A DNA stretch of 64,000 bases from assembly GCA_002346645.1 (NCBI GenBank), contig DEAD01000006.1, positions 1-64,000 of the forward strand, given 5' to 3'. This DNA is from Dehalococcoidia bacterium UBA2991 (lineage in GTDB: Bacteria; Chloroflexota; Dehalococcoidia; Tepidiformales; Tepidiformaceae). The notes below the pieces were generated by a model that saw only the letters and a program-made list of their open reading frames with translations, was not told where the DNA came from and made no database searches. Shown here piece by piece: positions 51,805 to 60,888 of the stretch; position 1 is the first letter of the stretch; each line of letters starts with the position of its first letter. Both the position numbers and the translations under genes were made by a program.

Positions 51805-52989
51805 ATGCCCCTCCCACTTGAAGGAATACGTGTACTCGAGGTAGGCACGTTCGTTTCCGCTCCCTACTGCGGACGCCTTTTCGCGGGCTATGGCGCAGAT
51901 GTAATAAAAATTGAACCGCCAGGCGGGGAAATCTCTCGTGCACATGGACCGTTCCTGAACGGCACGCCAAATCCCGAAACCAGTGCACTTTTTCTTTATC
52001 TGAACACCAACAAACGGTCCATCGAGCTAGACCTAAGCTCCATAGAGGGGCGTGAAGCGTTCCTTCGTCTGGCAGAAGATGCCGACGTCATCATCGAGAA
52101 CTATCGGCCCAGCGACGCTCAAGGTCTCGGCCTCGACTACGAGACAATACGATCTTTGAATCCCCGGGTCGTACTCGTTTCTATCACCGCCTATGGGCAG
52201 GAAGGGCCCTACGCCAAGTACCGGTCAAACAACTTAATCGCATTTGCCATGGGCGGCCAAATGTTTCTCACGGGGGATCCTGACAAGAGTCCCGTCAAGA
52301 ACGGTGGTTATCAGGCTGACTACCAGGGAGGGCTCAATGCCTTTTCAGCTGCGAACCTCGCTCTATTAGCAGCCGAACGAGATGGCGAAGGCCAACATGT
52401 GGATATCAGTGTGCAGCACTGCATGGCTCCAATCCTGGAAGCAGGCATCCCCTTCTACGCCTACAACGGAATCTGGACAGGCCAAAGACGAGGGAACTTG
52501 ATGTCCAGCTTCATGGGAATCTATCCCTGCATCGATGGCCAGGTAGGTGTTCACGTTATGGCCCGTAACTGGCCTCCATTTGCAGCAGCGACGGGTCATT
52601 CTGAATGGCTAGAGGACGAACGTTTCGCTACAGCTGACTCGCGCCGTAATCACGACGACGAATTGATGGCTGAAGTAATCGAGTGGGCAGCAGGAATGCG
52701 AAAGAAGGACGCCTACGCCATCGGTGGAGAGCATCGGGCGCCCATAACCTTCATCCATACGATGGAGGACCTACTGGAAAGCCCGCAGCTTTCAGCACGA
52801 GGGTTCCTTCGAAACATTGAGCATCCCATTGCGGGTAACGCATCGTACCCGGGACCGCCCTGGTGGATGGGGCCAGACTCCTGGCGAGACGCCCCAGCCC
52901 CCCTCTTGGGAGAGCATACCCAGGCCGTCTTGAGAGAGGCTGGGCTCTCTCAAGCAGAAATCACAGCCGCTGCGGGTTTGGCCACATGA
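51805..52989 (+). CDS. CaiB/BaiF (family III) CoA-transferase, His at the catalytic position
   Basis: A 394-residue single-domain family III CoA-transferase. It starts LEGIRVLEVGTFVSAPYCGRLFAGYGADVIKIE and continues with NTNKRSIELDLSS, DVIIENYRPSDAQGLGLDYETI and VLVSITAYGQEGPY. In the segment EGQHVDISVQHCMAPI the position of the catalytic aspartate of formyl-CoA transferase (QDA) is histidine. Either the mechanism differs or this chain is inactive and pairs with the second transferase downstream. ATGA overlap joins it to the next gene. Confidence 0.88.
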   Translation: MPLPLEGIRVLEVGTFVSAPYCGRLFAGYGADVIKIEPPGGEISRAHGPFLNGTPNPETSALFLYLNTNKRSIELDLSSIEGREAFLRLAEDADVIIENYRPSDAQGLGLDYETIRSLNPRVVLVSITAYGQEGPYAKYRSNNLIAFAMGGQMFLTGDPDKSPVKNGGYQADYQGGLNAFSAANLALLAAERDGEGQHVDISVQHCMAPILEAGIPFYAYNGIWTGQRRGNLMSSFMGIYPCIDGQVGVHVMARNWPPFAAATGHSEWLEDERFATADSRRNHDDELMAEVIEWAAGMRKKDAYAIGGEHRAPITFIHTMEDLLESPQLSARGFLRNIEHPIAGNASYPGPPWWMGPDSWRDAPAPLLGEHTQAVLREAGLSQAEITAAAGLAT

Positions 52990-53453
52990 GCAAACTTTCG
53001 CAGGCCGTAACCTTCTTCGAGAGTTGCGATGACCCCATTCTGCTGCACGAACTCTCCGGTATCGTGGCGAGAAGATCGAAGCGTTTCGTAGCTCAAGCGA
53101 TGGCTCGTGGAGGAGAAGATGCCATCCCCCAGCCGGCGGAGGCACCACCCTCTGATTCTGCGGCGAAACCCCAAGAAGCTCGCAATTTGGTAGAGAGTAC
53201 TGCGGACTTTGCAGAACTCCAGGCGCTTGCCCGTGCTATCGGACAACGAACAGAAGCACTTGAGATAACCGCCTCAGCTAACTTCCCCACAGGATCACGT
53301 ATTAAGGTACCCAAGCGCGTGACCTTTCCACCAAGGGGAGAGTGGGTGACAGGAACAGTTACCACAACGGGCACTATGCTTCGAGTAGAGCTCGACAGTG
53401 GCAAAGCGTGGCAAGGCCCCCCCAGCCTTGCAAGATTGGCAGGGAGGGCGTGA
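52986..53453 (+). CDS. hypothetical protein between two CoA-transferases
   Basis: A 155-residue soluble protein. An alpha-helical N-terminal half (KLSQAVTFFESCDDPILLHELSGIVARRSKRF) is joined by a Pro/Ala-rich linker (about 70-90) to a helix and a C-terminal part rich in beta (KRVTFPPRGEWVTGTVTTTG, LDSGKAWQGPPSLARL). No family is recognised. It starts in ATGA with the transferase before it and ends in GTGA with the one after it, so it is firmly part of the unit. Confidence 0.7.
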   Translation: MSKLSQAVTFFESCDDPILLHELSGIVARRSKRFVAQAMARGGEDAIPQPAEAPPSDSAAKPQEARNLVESTADFAELQALARAIGQRTEALEITASANFPTGSRIKVPKRVTFPPRGEWVTGTVTTTGTMLRVELDSGKAWQGPPSLARLAGRA

Positions 53454-54691
53454 AGGCACCCCTCGCAGGTATCCGCGTAGTCGACCTAACGATGGTCTGG
53501 GCAGGGCCTTTGGGAACCCGTCTACTAGGCGATTACGGTGCAGAGGTCATAAAAATAGAGGGCCCAAGCCAATGGGATCTGCTGCGAGGCCTAGGGGGAA
53601 TCTCCCGGACGGAGCCTCGTTGGTACAACCGGGCCGCCTACTTCAACCACAACAATCGCAACAAGTATTCGGCTGCCATCGACCTCCGCCAAGCAGCAGG
53701 ACGTGATCTGCTTCTAAAACTCTGCGCTAAAAGCGACGTCCTAGTTGAAAACTATCGGGCCAACGTCATGGACAACCTTGGCCTTAGCTTTGAGGAAGTT
53801 CTTGAAGCAAATCCTCACATTGTTTACCTCTCCATGCCTGGCCATGGCAAAACAGGCCCGGAGGCCCACTACGTAACCTACGGGACAAACGTAGAGCAGC
53901 TTGCAGGCCTAGTTTCGATTTCAGGCTATGAGGATGGAGAACCTCTTAAGACCGGCTTCAGCTATGGAGATCCTTCTTCAGGAATCGCAGTACCAGCAGC
54001 AGTTGCACTAGGACTTCGCCAGAGAGAGAAGACAGGTAAGGGAGTCCATATCGACTTAGCCCAAAGAGAGAACCTCACGGGCTTCGTAGGAGAATATCTA
54101 GTCGATTACAGCATGAACGGCCAGCTACGCTCACCGGCGGGAAACACACATCCTCACATCGCACCACATGGCGTATACGAGAGCGCAGGCCAGGATCGAT
54201 GGATCGCTATCGCATGTGAAGACGACGACCAGTTCGCAGCTCTTTGCCATGTAATCAACCAAGATGAGCTAATAGAAGACACCCGCTTCTCAACAAGAGC
54301 TGCTCGCAAAGCAAACGAGCACACGCTAAACACCATCATTGAGGAATGGACCTTAAAGCAGGGACATTACGAAGCCATGCACATCCTGCAACGACACGGG
54401 ATCCCTGCAGGCTCAGTGCTCACTATTCCGGAGGTGATGAGCGACCCACAACTACGTTTCCGCGGAGCCTGGTCAGAACAAGTGCACCCTGACGCCGGAA
54501 CGTGGGAAGTGGAGACCCCTCCTTGGAATTTACCTCGAACCCCAGGACATGCCCGCATTCCAGCCCCAGGCTTTGGAGAACACAACGACTATGTATTTTC
54601 CAACATCTTGGGGCTCGACGAGCACACCATCGGCAGGCTTTACGCTGATGGTGTTACCGCTGACGAGCCCAACGTAGACTCACACACCTAG
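53450..54691 (+). CDS. CaiB/BaiF (family III) CoA-transferase
   Basis: A 413-residue family III CoA-transferase. It starts KAPLAGIRVVDLTMVWAGPLGTRLLGDYGAEVIKIEGP, with NHNNRNKYSAAIDLRQ, DVLVENYRANVMDNLGLSFEEV and VYLSMPGHGKTGPE. An acidic residue (Glu in HIDLAQRENL) is at the catalytic position. The GTG start overlaps the previous stop and has GGGAGGG upstream. Two consecutive CoA-transferases, one with His and one with Glu at this position, may form a heteromer. The stop overlaps the convergent cyclophilin gene by 4 nt. Confidence 0.9.
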   Translation: MKAPLAGIRVVDLTMVWAGPLGTRLLGDYGAEVIKIEGPSQWDLLRGLGGISRTEPRWYNRAAYFNHNNRNKYSAAIDLRQAAGRDLLLKLCAKSDVLVENYRANVMDNLGLSFEEVLEANPHIVYLSMPGHGKTGPEAHYVTYGTNVEQLAGLVSISGYEDGEPLKTGFSYGDPSSGIAVPAAVALGLRQREKTGKGVHIDLAQRENLTGFVGEYLVDYSMNGQLRSPAGNTHPHIAPHGVYESAGQDRWIAIACEDDDQFAALCHVINQDELIEDTRFSTRAARKANEHTLNTIIEEWTLKQGHYEAMHILQRHGIPAGSVLTIPEVMSDPQLRFRGAWSEQVHPDAGTWEVETPPWNLPRTPGHARIPAPGFGEHNDYVFSNILGLDEHTIGRLYADGVTADEPNVDSHT

Positions 54692-55578
54692 TCCTCGCCA
54701 GCGCTTCCATCTCCTTCGGAATTCTCAGCCACATCTTCTTCACTGCCATCCGTCTCAGAACGGGGGACCCGCACGATGGTGACTGACTCCATGACATCAC
54801 CTTGCTCAAGAGCATTTATCACATCCATACCCTCTATCACTCGACCAAAGGGATAGAACTTATCACGGTTACCAGCGTCGAAATCGAGGGCGGGATTGTC
54901 CTTCAAGTTGATGAAGAACTGGCTACCAAAGACGGTCTGGCCTGCCCCTTTGGCCATGGCAATAGTTCCTGTCTCATTACGGATATCGTTTGGTTCATCA
55001 TTGGTCGAGTAGCCAGGCCCGCCCCGTCCTGTCCCGGATGGATCACCGCCCTGGACAACAAAATTGTCAACCACTCGATGAAAGGTGAGCCCATCGAAAA
55101 AATGGTTTTCCGCAAGGAAGATAAAGCTATTGACCGTCATGGGAGCAACATCGACGAAGAGTTCTATCACGATAGAACCCTTCGCTGTGGCTATAGTCGC
55201 AATGTAGTTCTCCGCCTCCGCATCTATTACAAACTCGGCGAACTGGAAGTTGCGCACTATCTCGACAGATTGATCCTCACCCTCTACTTCTTCCACCTTC
55301 TGCGCTTCAGCATCAGTAGTTCCTCCCACTGCTTCAGCGGTCGGAAGATCAGTGATGTCTCCTTGATCCGGATCGCCACTCAGCAGGATTGAGAGAATGA
55401 GACCGCCCGCCATAGCGAGAACGCCAATGACAACGAATACAGTAAGGGCTGTTCGGCCCGTAAAGAGATTCATGGGGAACCCAGGCTTAAAGGCTTGGCC
55501 GTGGCCCCCACTAACGTAGCGCCGTTGGCGTTGGGGCCGCTGTCCACGATGCTGTTGGCGTCGACGGTTAGCCGGCAT
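54688..55578 (-). CDS. membrane-anchored cyclophilin-type peptidyl-prolyl isomerase
   Basis: A 296-residue protein with a basic cytoplasmic N-terminus (NRRRQQHRGQRPQRQRR), one membrane helix (about 41-66), an acidic linker and a cyclophilin domain (about 120-275) outside. Isomerase motifs are present: APMTVNSFIFLAENHFFDGLTFHRVVDNFVVQGGDPSGTGRGGPGY, GTIAMAKGAGQTVFGSQFFINL and PFGRVIEGMDVI. An acidic tail ends the chain. The ATG at 55578 is preferred because GAGGG precedes it by 5 nt. Same strand as murE, 79 nt away. Confidence 0.92.
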   Translation of the reverse strand: MPANRRRQQHRGQRPQRQRRYVSGGHGQAFKPGFPMNLFTGRTALTVFVVIGVLAMAGGLILSILLSGDPDQGDITDLPTAEAVGGTTDAEAQKVEEVEGEDQSVEIVRNFQFAEFVIDAEAENYIATIATAKGSIVIELFVDVAPMTVNSFIFLAENHFFDGLTFHRVVDNFVVQGGDPSGTGRGGPGYSTNDEPNDIRNETGTIAMAKGAGQTVFGSQFFINLKDNPALDFDAGNRDKFYPFGRVIEGMDVINALEQGDVMESVTIVRVPRSETDGSEEDVAENSEGDGSAGED

Positions 55579-55657
55579 AGCTACCCTCAATCTCCGGTCG
55601 TGTCATAGCTGACGCTTCGAGTATACGAAGGCACAGGCTAGGAGAAACTTTCTATCG

Positions 55658-57214
55658 CTAGTCCCCGTTGTATCCAAGCTTCGCCAGCTCTTCACGAGTT
55701 ACCTCACGGTCGTCCCAGGGAATAGAGGCACCCCCTAGCTCAATCGAGCGCTCATGGCCTTTACCACAAATAACTACGCTATCCCCCTCCTCAGCACGGC
55801 CGAGGGCAGCAGCAATCGCCTCGCGTCGATCTTCAACTTCTATAAAGTCGCGATCTGAAACAAGGCCGGCCTCCTCAGCATGCCGACCAATCTCCCGAAC
55901 AATCATCGCGGGATCCTCACCACGAGGATCCTCGTTTGTGAATACTGCAAAATCTGCACCCTCAGCCACGGCACGTCCTACCCCAAAGCGTCGACCAGGA
56001 TCCCGCTCACCGGCGGCACCGGCCACAATAATTAGCTTGCGATCGGCCAGTTCTCGCAACACTGCCAGAACTTTACGGACAGAATCACCTGTGTGCGCGT
56101 AGTCAACAACAACATTGAAGGGTTGCCCCATGTCGATTCGCTCCATCCGTCCAGGAACACCCTGGCATGCGGCAATCCCCCTACCAATTACCTCGGGCTC
56201 AATACCCACCGCTGCCGCAGCGCCCGCTGCAGCAAGAGCATTAGCCACATTAAAAAGTGCTGGCATCCGTATCTCTGTACCGACCTCTGCCCCACCGAGA
56301 GCAAGAAGGAAACTACTACCATCCGGATGCAGCTCGATATCACGGGCTGTCACATCAACATTCGGATTGTCGAGGCCATACCTAACTGCCTGACATTCAG
56401 TTAACCCAAGCAGAAAGCTGGCGGAGGGATCGTCAGCATTGGCGACTGCAGCCCTAATAGGTCCTCCCGGTCGCTCCGAAGTGCGATCAAGGGCCGAAAA
56501 CAGCTTTCCTTTTGCCTCACGATATGCTTCGAAGCTCTCGTGAAAATCCAAATGATCCCCGGTCAAATTTGTCAAAACAGATATGTCAAATTCAACCATA
56601 TCTAGTCGATTGAGGGCTAAACCATGACTGGTTGCCTCCACGATGGCGTATCCACAACCTTCGTCAACCATGGCACGCAACAAGCGCTGTACTTCAGGAG
56701 CTTCCGGCGTAGTCATCCGATGACTGCGGCTATCGAAATTAGCACCTGACACATAAGCGTCCACCGTCCCCAGCCGCCCCACTCGAGCACCGGCCACCTC
56801 TAGAATCGCAGTGAGAATATATGCGGTCGTCGTCTTCCCATCAGTACCAGTAATACCAATGACGGTGAGCTCCCTTGATGGATGGCGGTGCAATGCAGCC
56901 GCAGCCTGAGCAAGCGCTATGCGAGTATCGGGAACGGCCACGATTGCCTGGGTACCGGGCAGGTGACGCCACATTCCCCGGCGCCCTCGCTCCACAACAA
57001 CAGCAGCAGCTCCAGCGTTTAAAGCTTCAATCAGAAAATCATGCCCATCAACAGTGAAACCAGGTACAGCAACGAAAAGAAACCCATCTGCTACTCGTCG
57101 CGAATCATGTTCAACCTGCTGGATAATCGTCTCTCCATCACCACGCACAAGCTCCGCACCAGGAATCTCTTCAATAAGTGCATTGAGAACACTAGCGGTG
57201 CCCATAGATCTCAT
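55658..57214 (-). CDS. murE: UDP-N-acetylmuramoyl-tripeptide synthetase MurE
   Basis: A 518-residue Mur ligase that adds the third residue to the peptidoglycan stem peptide. An N-terminal UDP-binding domain with VEHDSRRVADGFLFVAVPG precedes the ATP loop GITGTDGKTTTAYIL, the TTPEAPEVQRLL segment, ATSHGL and NLTGDHLDFHESFE. The third-domain specificity motif, DNPR in meso-DAP enzymes, reads TNEDPRGEDP; the arginine that contacts the DAP carboxylate is kept. With dapF in the window, a meso-DAP wall is a fair inference. ATGs at 57214 and 57205 are both possible starts. Confidence 0.94.
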   Translation of the reverse strand: MRSMGTASVLNALIEEIPGAELVRGDGETIIQQVEHDSRRVADGFLFVAVPGFTVDGHDFLIEALNAGAAAVVVERGRRGMWRHLPGTQAIVAVPDTRIALAQAAAALHRHPSRELTVIGITGTDGKTTTAYILTAILEVAGARVGRLGTVDAYVSGANFDSRSHRMTTPEAPEVQRLLRAMVDEGCGYAIVEATSHGLALNRLDMVEFDISVLTNLTGDHLDFHESFEAYREAKGKLFSALDRTSERPGGPIRAAVANADDPSASFLLGLTECQAVRYGLDNPNVDVTARDIELHPDGSSFLLALGGAEVGTEIRMPALFNVANALAAAGAAAAVGIEPEVIGRGIAACQGVPGRMERIDMGQPFNVVVDYAHTGDSVRKVLAVLRELADRKLIIVAGAAGERDPGRRFGVGRAVAEGADFAVFTNEDPRGEDPAMIVREIGRHAEEAGLVSDRDFIEVEDRREAIAAALGRAEEGDSVVICGKGHERSIELGGASIPWDDREVTREELAKLGYNGD

Positions 57215-57229
57215 CCAATTCTCAATTTC

Positions 57230-57946
57230 TTACCTTTCAAGAGTTCGATACACATCAAGGAAGTTTGTGACAATTCGTGCAGTTGCGCCCCAAATGCGTT
57301 TCTCTTCCCAGTAGTAGGAGGGGAGAACAACACAGCGGCCATTGATTTCTCTTACATCTTCGACCTGATTCCCTGGTTCAGCCAAGTACCCTAGGGGCAC
57401 TTCAAGGAGTGCAGCGACCTCACTCTGTTGTAATTGGAAAGGGTATGGCCAATCCTGGAGCCAACCGACGAAAGTCCGCAAGCGAAAATTGCTGATCGTC
57501 CATATCTCGTCCAATTCCCCCAGCAAATCCACATCATCGGGAGCAACTCCAACTTCCTCATACGTTTCCCGAAGCGCAGTACCCGCAGCGCTTCCATCCT
57601 TCTCATCACGGGCTCCCCCGGGGAAACTTATCTCTCCTTTGTGATGCTCAACCTGATACGAACGCTCCTGAAAAAGAACGTGAACCCCATCGTCCCTCTC
57701 ATAGAGAAGGAGCAAGGCCGCTGCAGGAATGGCATCAGGTCTGTCCATACGACCCGGTTGATAGGACTGGAGAGCGCTCCGCAGCTCTTCTTTCAACGAA
57801 ACCTCGGTCCTATTATCAAACGCCACGATATTAACTCGCTGAGCATCGTCAACGGGCCCGCATAGCCTGTCAATCAGCCAGTTAAAGCGCGCCCTTGGTC
57901 GACGGAAGATCTCCTGCCCGCCGAGGATCAACTCGACTAGCGGCAT
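57230..57946 (-). CDS. Nudix hydrolase (CoA pyrophosphatase-like)
   Basis: A Nudix protein of about 238 residues. The Nudix region is SFPGGARDEKDGSAAGTALRETYEEVGV, with the extra SFPGG lead and the Asp spacing of the NudL-type CoA pyrophosphatases. The GLELDEIWT-like segment and the C-terminal YYWEEKRIWGATARIVTNF are also typical. The start is uncertain: ATG 57946 overlaps hisB by 65 nt; TTG 57931 or GTG 57826 are alternatives. It stands 15 nt before murE and after hisB, probably in the same transcript. Confidence 0.82.
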   Translation of the reverse strand: MPLVELILGGQEIFRRPRARFNWLIDRLCGPVDDAQRVNIVAFDNRTEVSLKEELRSALQSYQPGRMDRPDAIPAAALLLLYERDDGVHVLFQERSYQVEHHKGEISFPGGARDEKDGSAAGTALRETYEEVGVAPDDVDLLGELDEIWTISNFRLRTFVGWLQDWPYPFQLQQSEVAALLEVPLGYLAEPGNQVEDVREINGRCVVLPSYYWEEKRIWGATARIVTNFLDVYRTLER

Positions 57947-58475
57947 CGAGAGCACGGGCCAGGGCCTTGAAGCAAGCCTCTGCCTTGTGGTGATCATTCG
58001 CACCTGCAAGAGTGCGAACATGCACATTAGCGCCCAGCGAGGCCGCAAAGGATTCGAGGAAATGCGAGAGGAGATCAACTGGTAGTTCACCAACAGTCCG
58101 ACCGAGTAGTTGCAAGTCCAGCTCAGCATAGGGACGACCACTAAGATCGACAGCAGCAAACGCTAGTGCCTCATCTAGCGGCATATGAGCCGAACCAGCA
58201 CGTACTATCCCAGCTTTATCACCAAGCGCCTCGCGGAATGCCTCGCCAAGAGCCAGTGCAGTGTCCTCAACGGTGTGGTGTGCATCTACGTGAAGATCGC
58301 CATCGGCTTTTATCTCAACGTCACAAACCCCGTGCTTGGCAATATGGCTAAGCATATGATCCAAAAAACCGATGCCCGTATCTATCGCGAACTGGCCAGT
58401 TCCATCAAGGTCAACTGTAATTACGATATTAGTCTCGGCGGTCTGGCGGGTAACAGTAGCGCATCGGTCGCTCAT
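57882..58475 (-). CDS. hisB: imidazoleglycerol-phosphate dehydratase
   Basis: A 197-residue monofunctional HisB. The metal-binding histidine motifs GFLDHMLSHIAKHG, DAHHTVEDTALALGEA and LAGANDHHKAEACFKALARAL are complete, and SGRPY and HFLESFA are in place. There is no phosphatase domain, as in most non-enteric bacteria. It overlaps the hisC stop by ATGA. Confidence 0.96.
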   Translation of the reverse strand: MSDRCATVTRQTAETNIVITVDLDGTGQFAIDTGIGFLDHMLSHIAKHGVCDVEIKADGDLHVDAHHTVEDTALALGEAFREALGDKAGIVRAGSAHMPLDEALAFAAVDLSGRPYAELDLQLLGRTVGELPVDLLSHFLESFAASLGANVHVRTLAGANDHHKAEACFKALARALDAASRVDPRRAGDLPSTKGAL

Positions 58476-59551
58476 TTGGGACCGACCTCCTTGAAGGCTT
58501 TGACCAGACGGTCAGTATCCTGCGGACGTCCGGCGCTAATACGCAGCTTATTACTGAGATCAGCCCGATCATAGTGCCGCACTAAAACCCCACGTTCCCG
58601 AAGAGATGCCGCAATTGCACTAGCATCTGCCTTCTCCACATCGAATAGAACAAAGTTCGCGTCAGAGGGATAGGGTACAAGCCATCCAAGTGTGCCCACC
58701 TCATGAGAGAGACGATCTCGTTCAACAACAATAGTGCGCACAGTTGCCAGGAGTTCATCCCGATGCGCAAGCGCGGCACGTGCAGCAGCGTCAGCAGCGA
58801 CGTTTACATTGTATGGCTGTTTGATAGCTAGCATGGGTTCCACTAAATCAGGGTGCGCGACTGCGTAGCCCACGCGCAACCCCGCCAGCCCCGCCCACTT
58901 GCTAAAGGTACGCATCACGATGAGATTCTCGTAGCGTTCGAGCAAAGGGATAGCGCTTGTGCCGGCAAACTCAGCATAGGCCTCATCCACCACAATGAGC
59001 GCATCTAGCCCGCACAGTTCTTCGATCTCGTCCAGAGTGGCAGCATTACCCGTGGGATTATTAGGAGAGGCGACAAAGACCACTCCTGCACCTGACCCAA
59101 CTGCATTACGCAAGCCAACTAAATCGAGGTCAAACGTTGAGTTACGAGGCACCTCGACATGCCTTATTCCTGCGATCCCACTCAAAAAACTGTACATCCC
59201 AAACGTGGGAGTAGCTGTAGCTGTAGCTGTAGGAAGGGTGAGACGGAGGATCAAGTCAAGCAATTCATCGGACCCAGTTCCCGCCACAACCTGCTCAGGC
59301 CCAACTCCGAGGTAAGCAGCGATATCTGAACGCAGCCTGCCCTGAGCAGGATCAGGGTAAATATGAAGAGGAACAGAAGCAGCAGCTTCGCGAACGACCA
59401 GGGTTGTTCCATAAGGGTTCTCATTCGCATCGAGCTTGACCAACTCGTCTACGGGAACACCTATCTCCGTCGCCAATACCTCAAGCGGCTTGACCGAGAC
59501 ATAGGATGAAAGGTCTTGGATATCGTCTCGAATAAAGCGTCGTGAATCCAT
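58472..59551 (-). CDS. hisC: histidinol-phosphate aminotransferase
   Basis: A 359-residue fold-type I PLP enzyme that converts imidazole-acetol phosphate to histidinol phosphate. It has KLDANENPYG, GTGSDELLDLI, the VFVASPNNPTGN loop, VVDEAYAEFAG and the PLP-lysine segment RTFSKWAGLAGLRVGYA. The LPTATATATPTFGMYSF stretch is coded by a hexanucleotide repeat. It starts 11 nt after hisD and overlaps hisB by ATGA. Confidence 0.95.
   Translation of the reverse strand: MDSRRFIRDDIQDLSSYVSVKPLEVLATEIGVPVDELVKLDANENPYGTTLVVREAAASVPLHIYPDPAQGRLRSDIAAYLGVGPEQVVAGTGSDELLDLILRLTLPTATATATPTFGMYSFLSGIAGIRHVEVPRNSTFDLDLVGLRNAVGSGAGVVFVASPNNPTGNAATLDEIEELCGLDALIVVDEAYAEFAGTSAIPLLERYENLIVMRTFSKWAGLAGLRVGYAVAHPDLVEPMLAIKQPYNVNVAADAAARAALAHRDELLATVRTIVVERDRLSHEVGTLGWLVPYPSDANFVLFDVEKADASAIAASLRERGVLVRHYDRADLSNKLRISAGRPQDTDRLVKAFKEVGPK
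59212..59233. repeat. hexanucleotide tandem repeat inside hisC
   Basis: The unit GTAGCT is repeated 3.7 times and codes for Thr-Ala on the minus strand. Because the unit is 6 bp, a gain or loss of copies keeps the frame. Confidence 0.8.
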
Positions 59552-59562
59552 AAGACTGCTCT

Positions 59563-60888
59563 TTAGCGTCCCTGGAGACGGCGCTCTACAGAGGCGGCGT
59601 GCGCACCGAGCCCTTCCGCTCGAGCAATAATACGAGCAGCTTCAGCTAGCTCCTCAACCTCCCCTATGGGCAGGTTCACAAGGCTCACCGTCTTTAGAAA
59701 ATCGCTCACACCTAGTGGCGAGCTCCATCGCGCACTTCCCCCAGTTGGCATTGTATGACTAGGACCAGCTGTGTAATCCCCTACAGCTTCTGGGGAGCCC
59801 TCCCCCAAAAAAAGCCCTCCTGCATTACGAACCTTCATGGCATAGGCGGTGGGATTCTCAACCAGCAGGCAAAGATGCTCCGGGGCGTATTCGTTTGCAA
59901 GTTCAATGGCGTGATCAATATCGTTCACAAGCACGCAACCACCACGGGTTTCTATGGACTCACTAGCGATCTTGACCCGTTCGAGATCGCGTAACTGTCT
60001 CGTTACAGCCCCACTTACCTGTTCGGCGAGGCGCCGAGAAGGCGTTAGCAGGATAGGACTGGCCAGTCGATCGTGTTCGGCCTGCGCAAGTAAGTCAGCC
60101 GCAACCATCTCTGGATCAGCACTTTCGTCTGCAATAATCATGGTCTCAGTAGGACCGTAGACAGCATCAATGCCAACGTCCCCAAAAACCTGCTTCTTCG
60201 CAAGCGTTACAAATAAGTTGCCTGGCCCACATATCTTGTCGACCTTAGGGATAGCCTCTGTTCCATATGCCAAAGCAGCAATAGCTTGGGCACCCCCAAC
60301 CTTAAAGACACCATCAACCTCCGCTATGCCGGCAGCCACTAGCTTGACCGGAGGTACCGACCCATCAGGCAGAGTTGGACTCGCTAGGTGAACTTCATCT
60401 ACACCCGCAATGCGGGCAGGTATAGCACACATGAGAACCGTACTAGGAAGAGGAGCTGCGGTACCAGGAACATAAATGCCCACCCGCTGGATAGGCCGAG
60501 TTAACTGGCCAAGACCATTGAGCTGAAAGTCGACCGTTGCACCTCTAAGCTGCTGCTCGTGATAGGTCCGTATACGATCTGCAGCAAACCTAAGCGCTTC
60601 CACCACCTCGGGGCCCACAGATTCATGCGCAGCCCGCATTTCTTCATCAGAGACTCGAAGATCTTCAACCTTAGCACCATCAATTAGACCACTGTAATAA
60701 CGCACCGCATTATCGCCATCCTCACGAACGTCCCGAAGGATGCGCCGCACTACTTCATCAGGCTCGAGCTCTTTCCCAAAGGTACGAAAGGTCGTCTCTC
60801 GCACCTCAAGTGGAAGCTCCCCTGTACCCAAAGGAACGCGAGCAAGAAGGGTACGGCGACCCTCCTCCGCGTTTCGAACTATCCGCAT
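59563..60888 (-). CDS. hisD: histidinol dehydrogenase
   Basis: A 441-residue zinc enzyme that oxidises histidinol to histidine in two steps. Motifs include RPIQRVGIYVPGT (the usual PGG has T), KVGGAQAIAALAYGT, KICGPGNLFVTLAKKQVFG, GPTETMIIAD, LLAQAEHD and YAPEHLCL followed by the GGLFLGEGSPEAVGDY and GPSHTMPT substrate regions. The ATG overlaps the preceding gene by 10 nt and has GAGGT upstream. hisC follows after 11 nt. Confidence 0.96.
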   Translation of the reverse strand: MRIVRNAEEGRRTLLARVPLGTGELPLEVRETTFRTFGKELEPDEVVRRILRDVREDGDNAVRYYSGLIDGAKVEDLRVSDEEMRAAHESVGPEVVEALRFAADRIRTYHEQQLRGATVDFQLNGLGQLTRPIQRVGIYVPGTAAPLPSTVLMCAIPARIAGVDEVHLASPTLPDGSVPPVKLVAAGIAEVDGVFKVGGAQAIAALAYGTEAIPKVDKICGPGNLFVTLAKKQVFGDVGIDAVYGPTETMIIADESADPEMVAADLLAQAEHDRLASPILLTPSRRLAEQVSGAVTRQLRDLERVKIASESIETRGGCVLVNDIDHAIELANEYAPEHLCLLVENPTAYAMKVRNAGGLFLGEGSPEAVGDYTAGPSHTMPTGGSARWSSPLGVSDFLKTVSLVNLPIGEVEELAEAARIIARAEGLGAHAASVERRLQGR

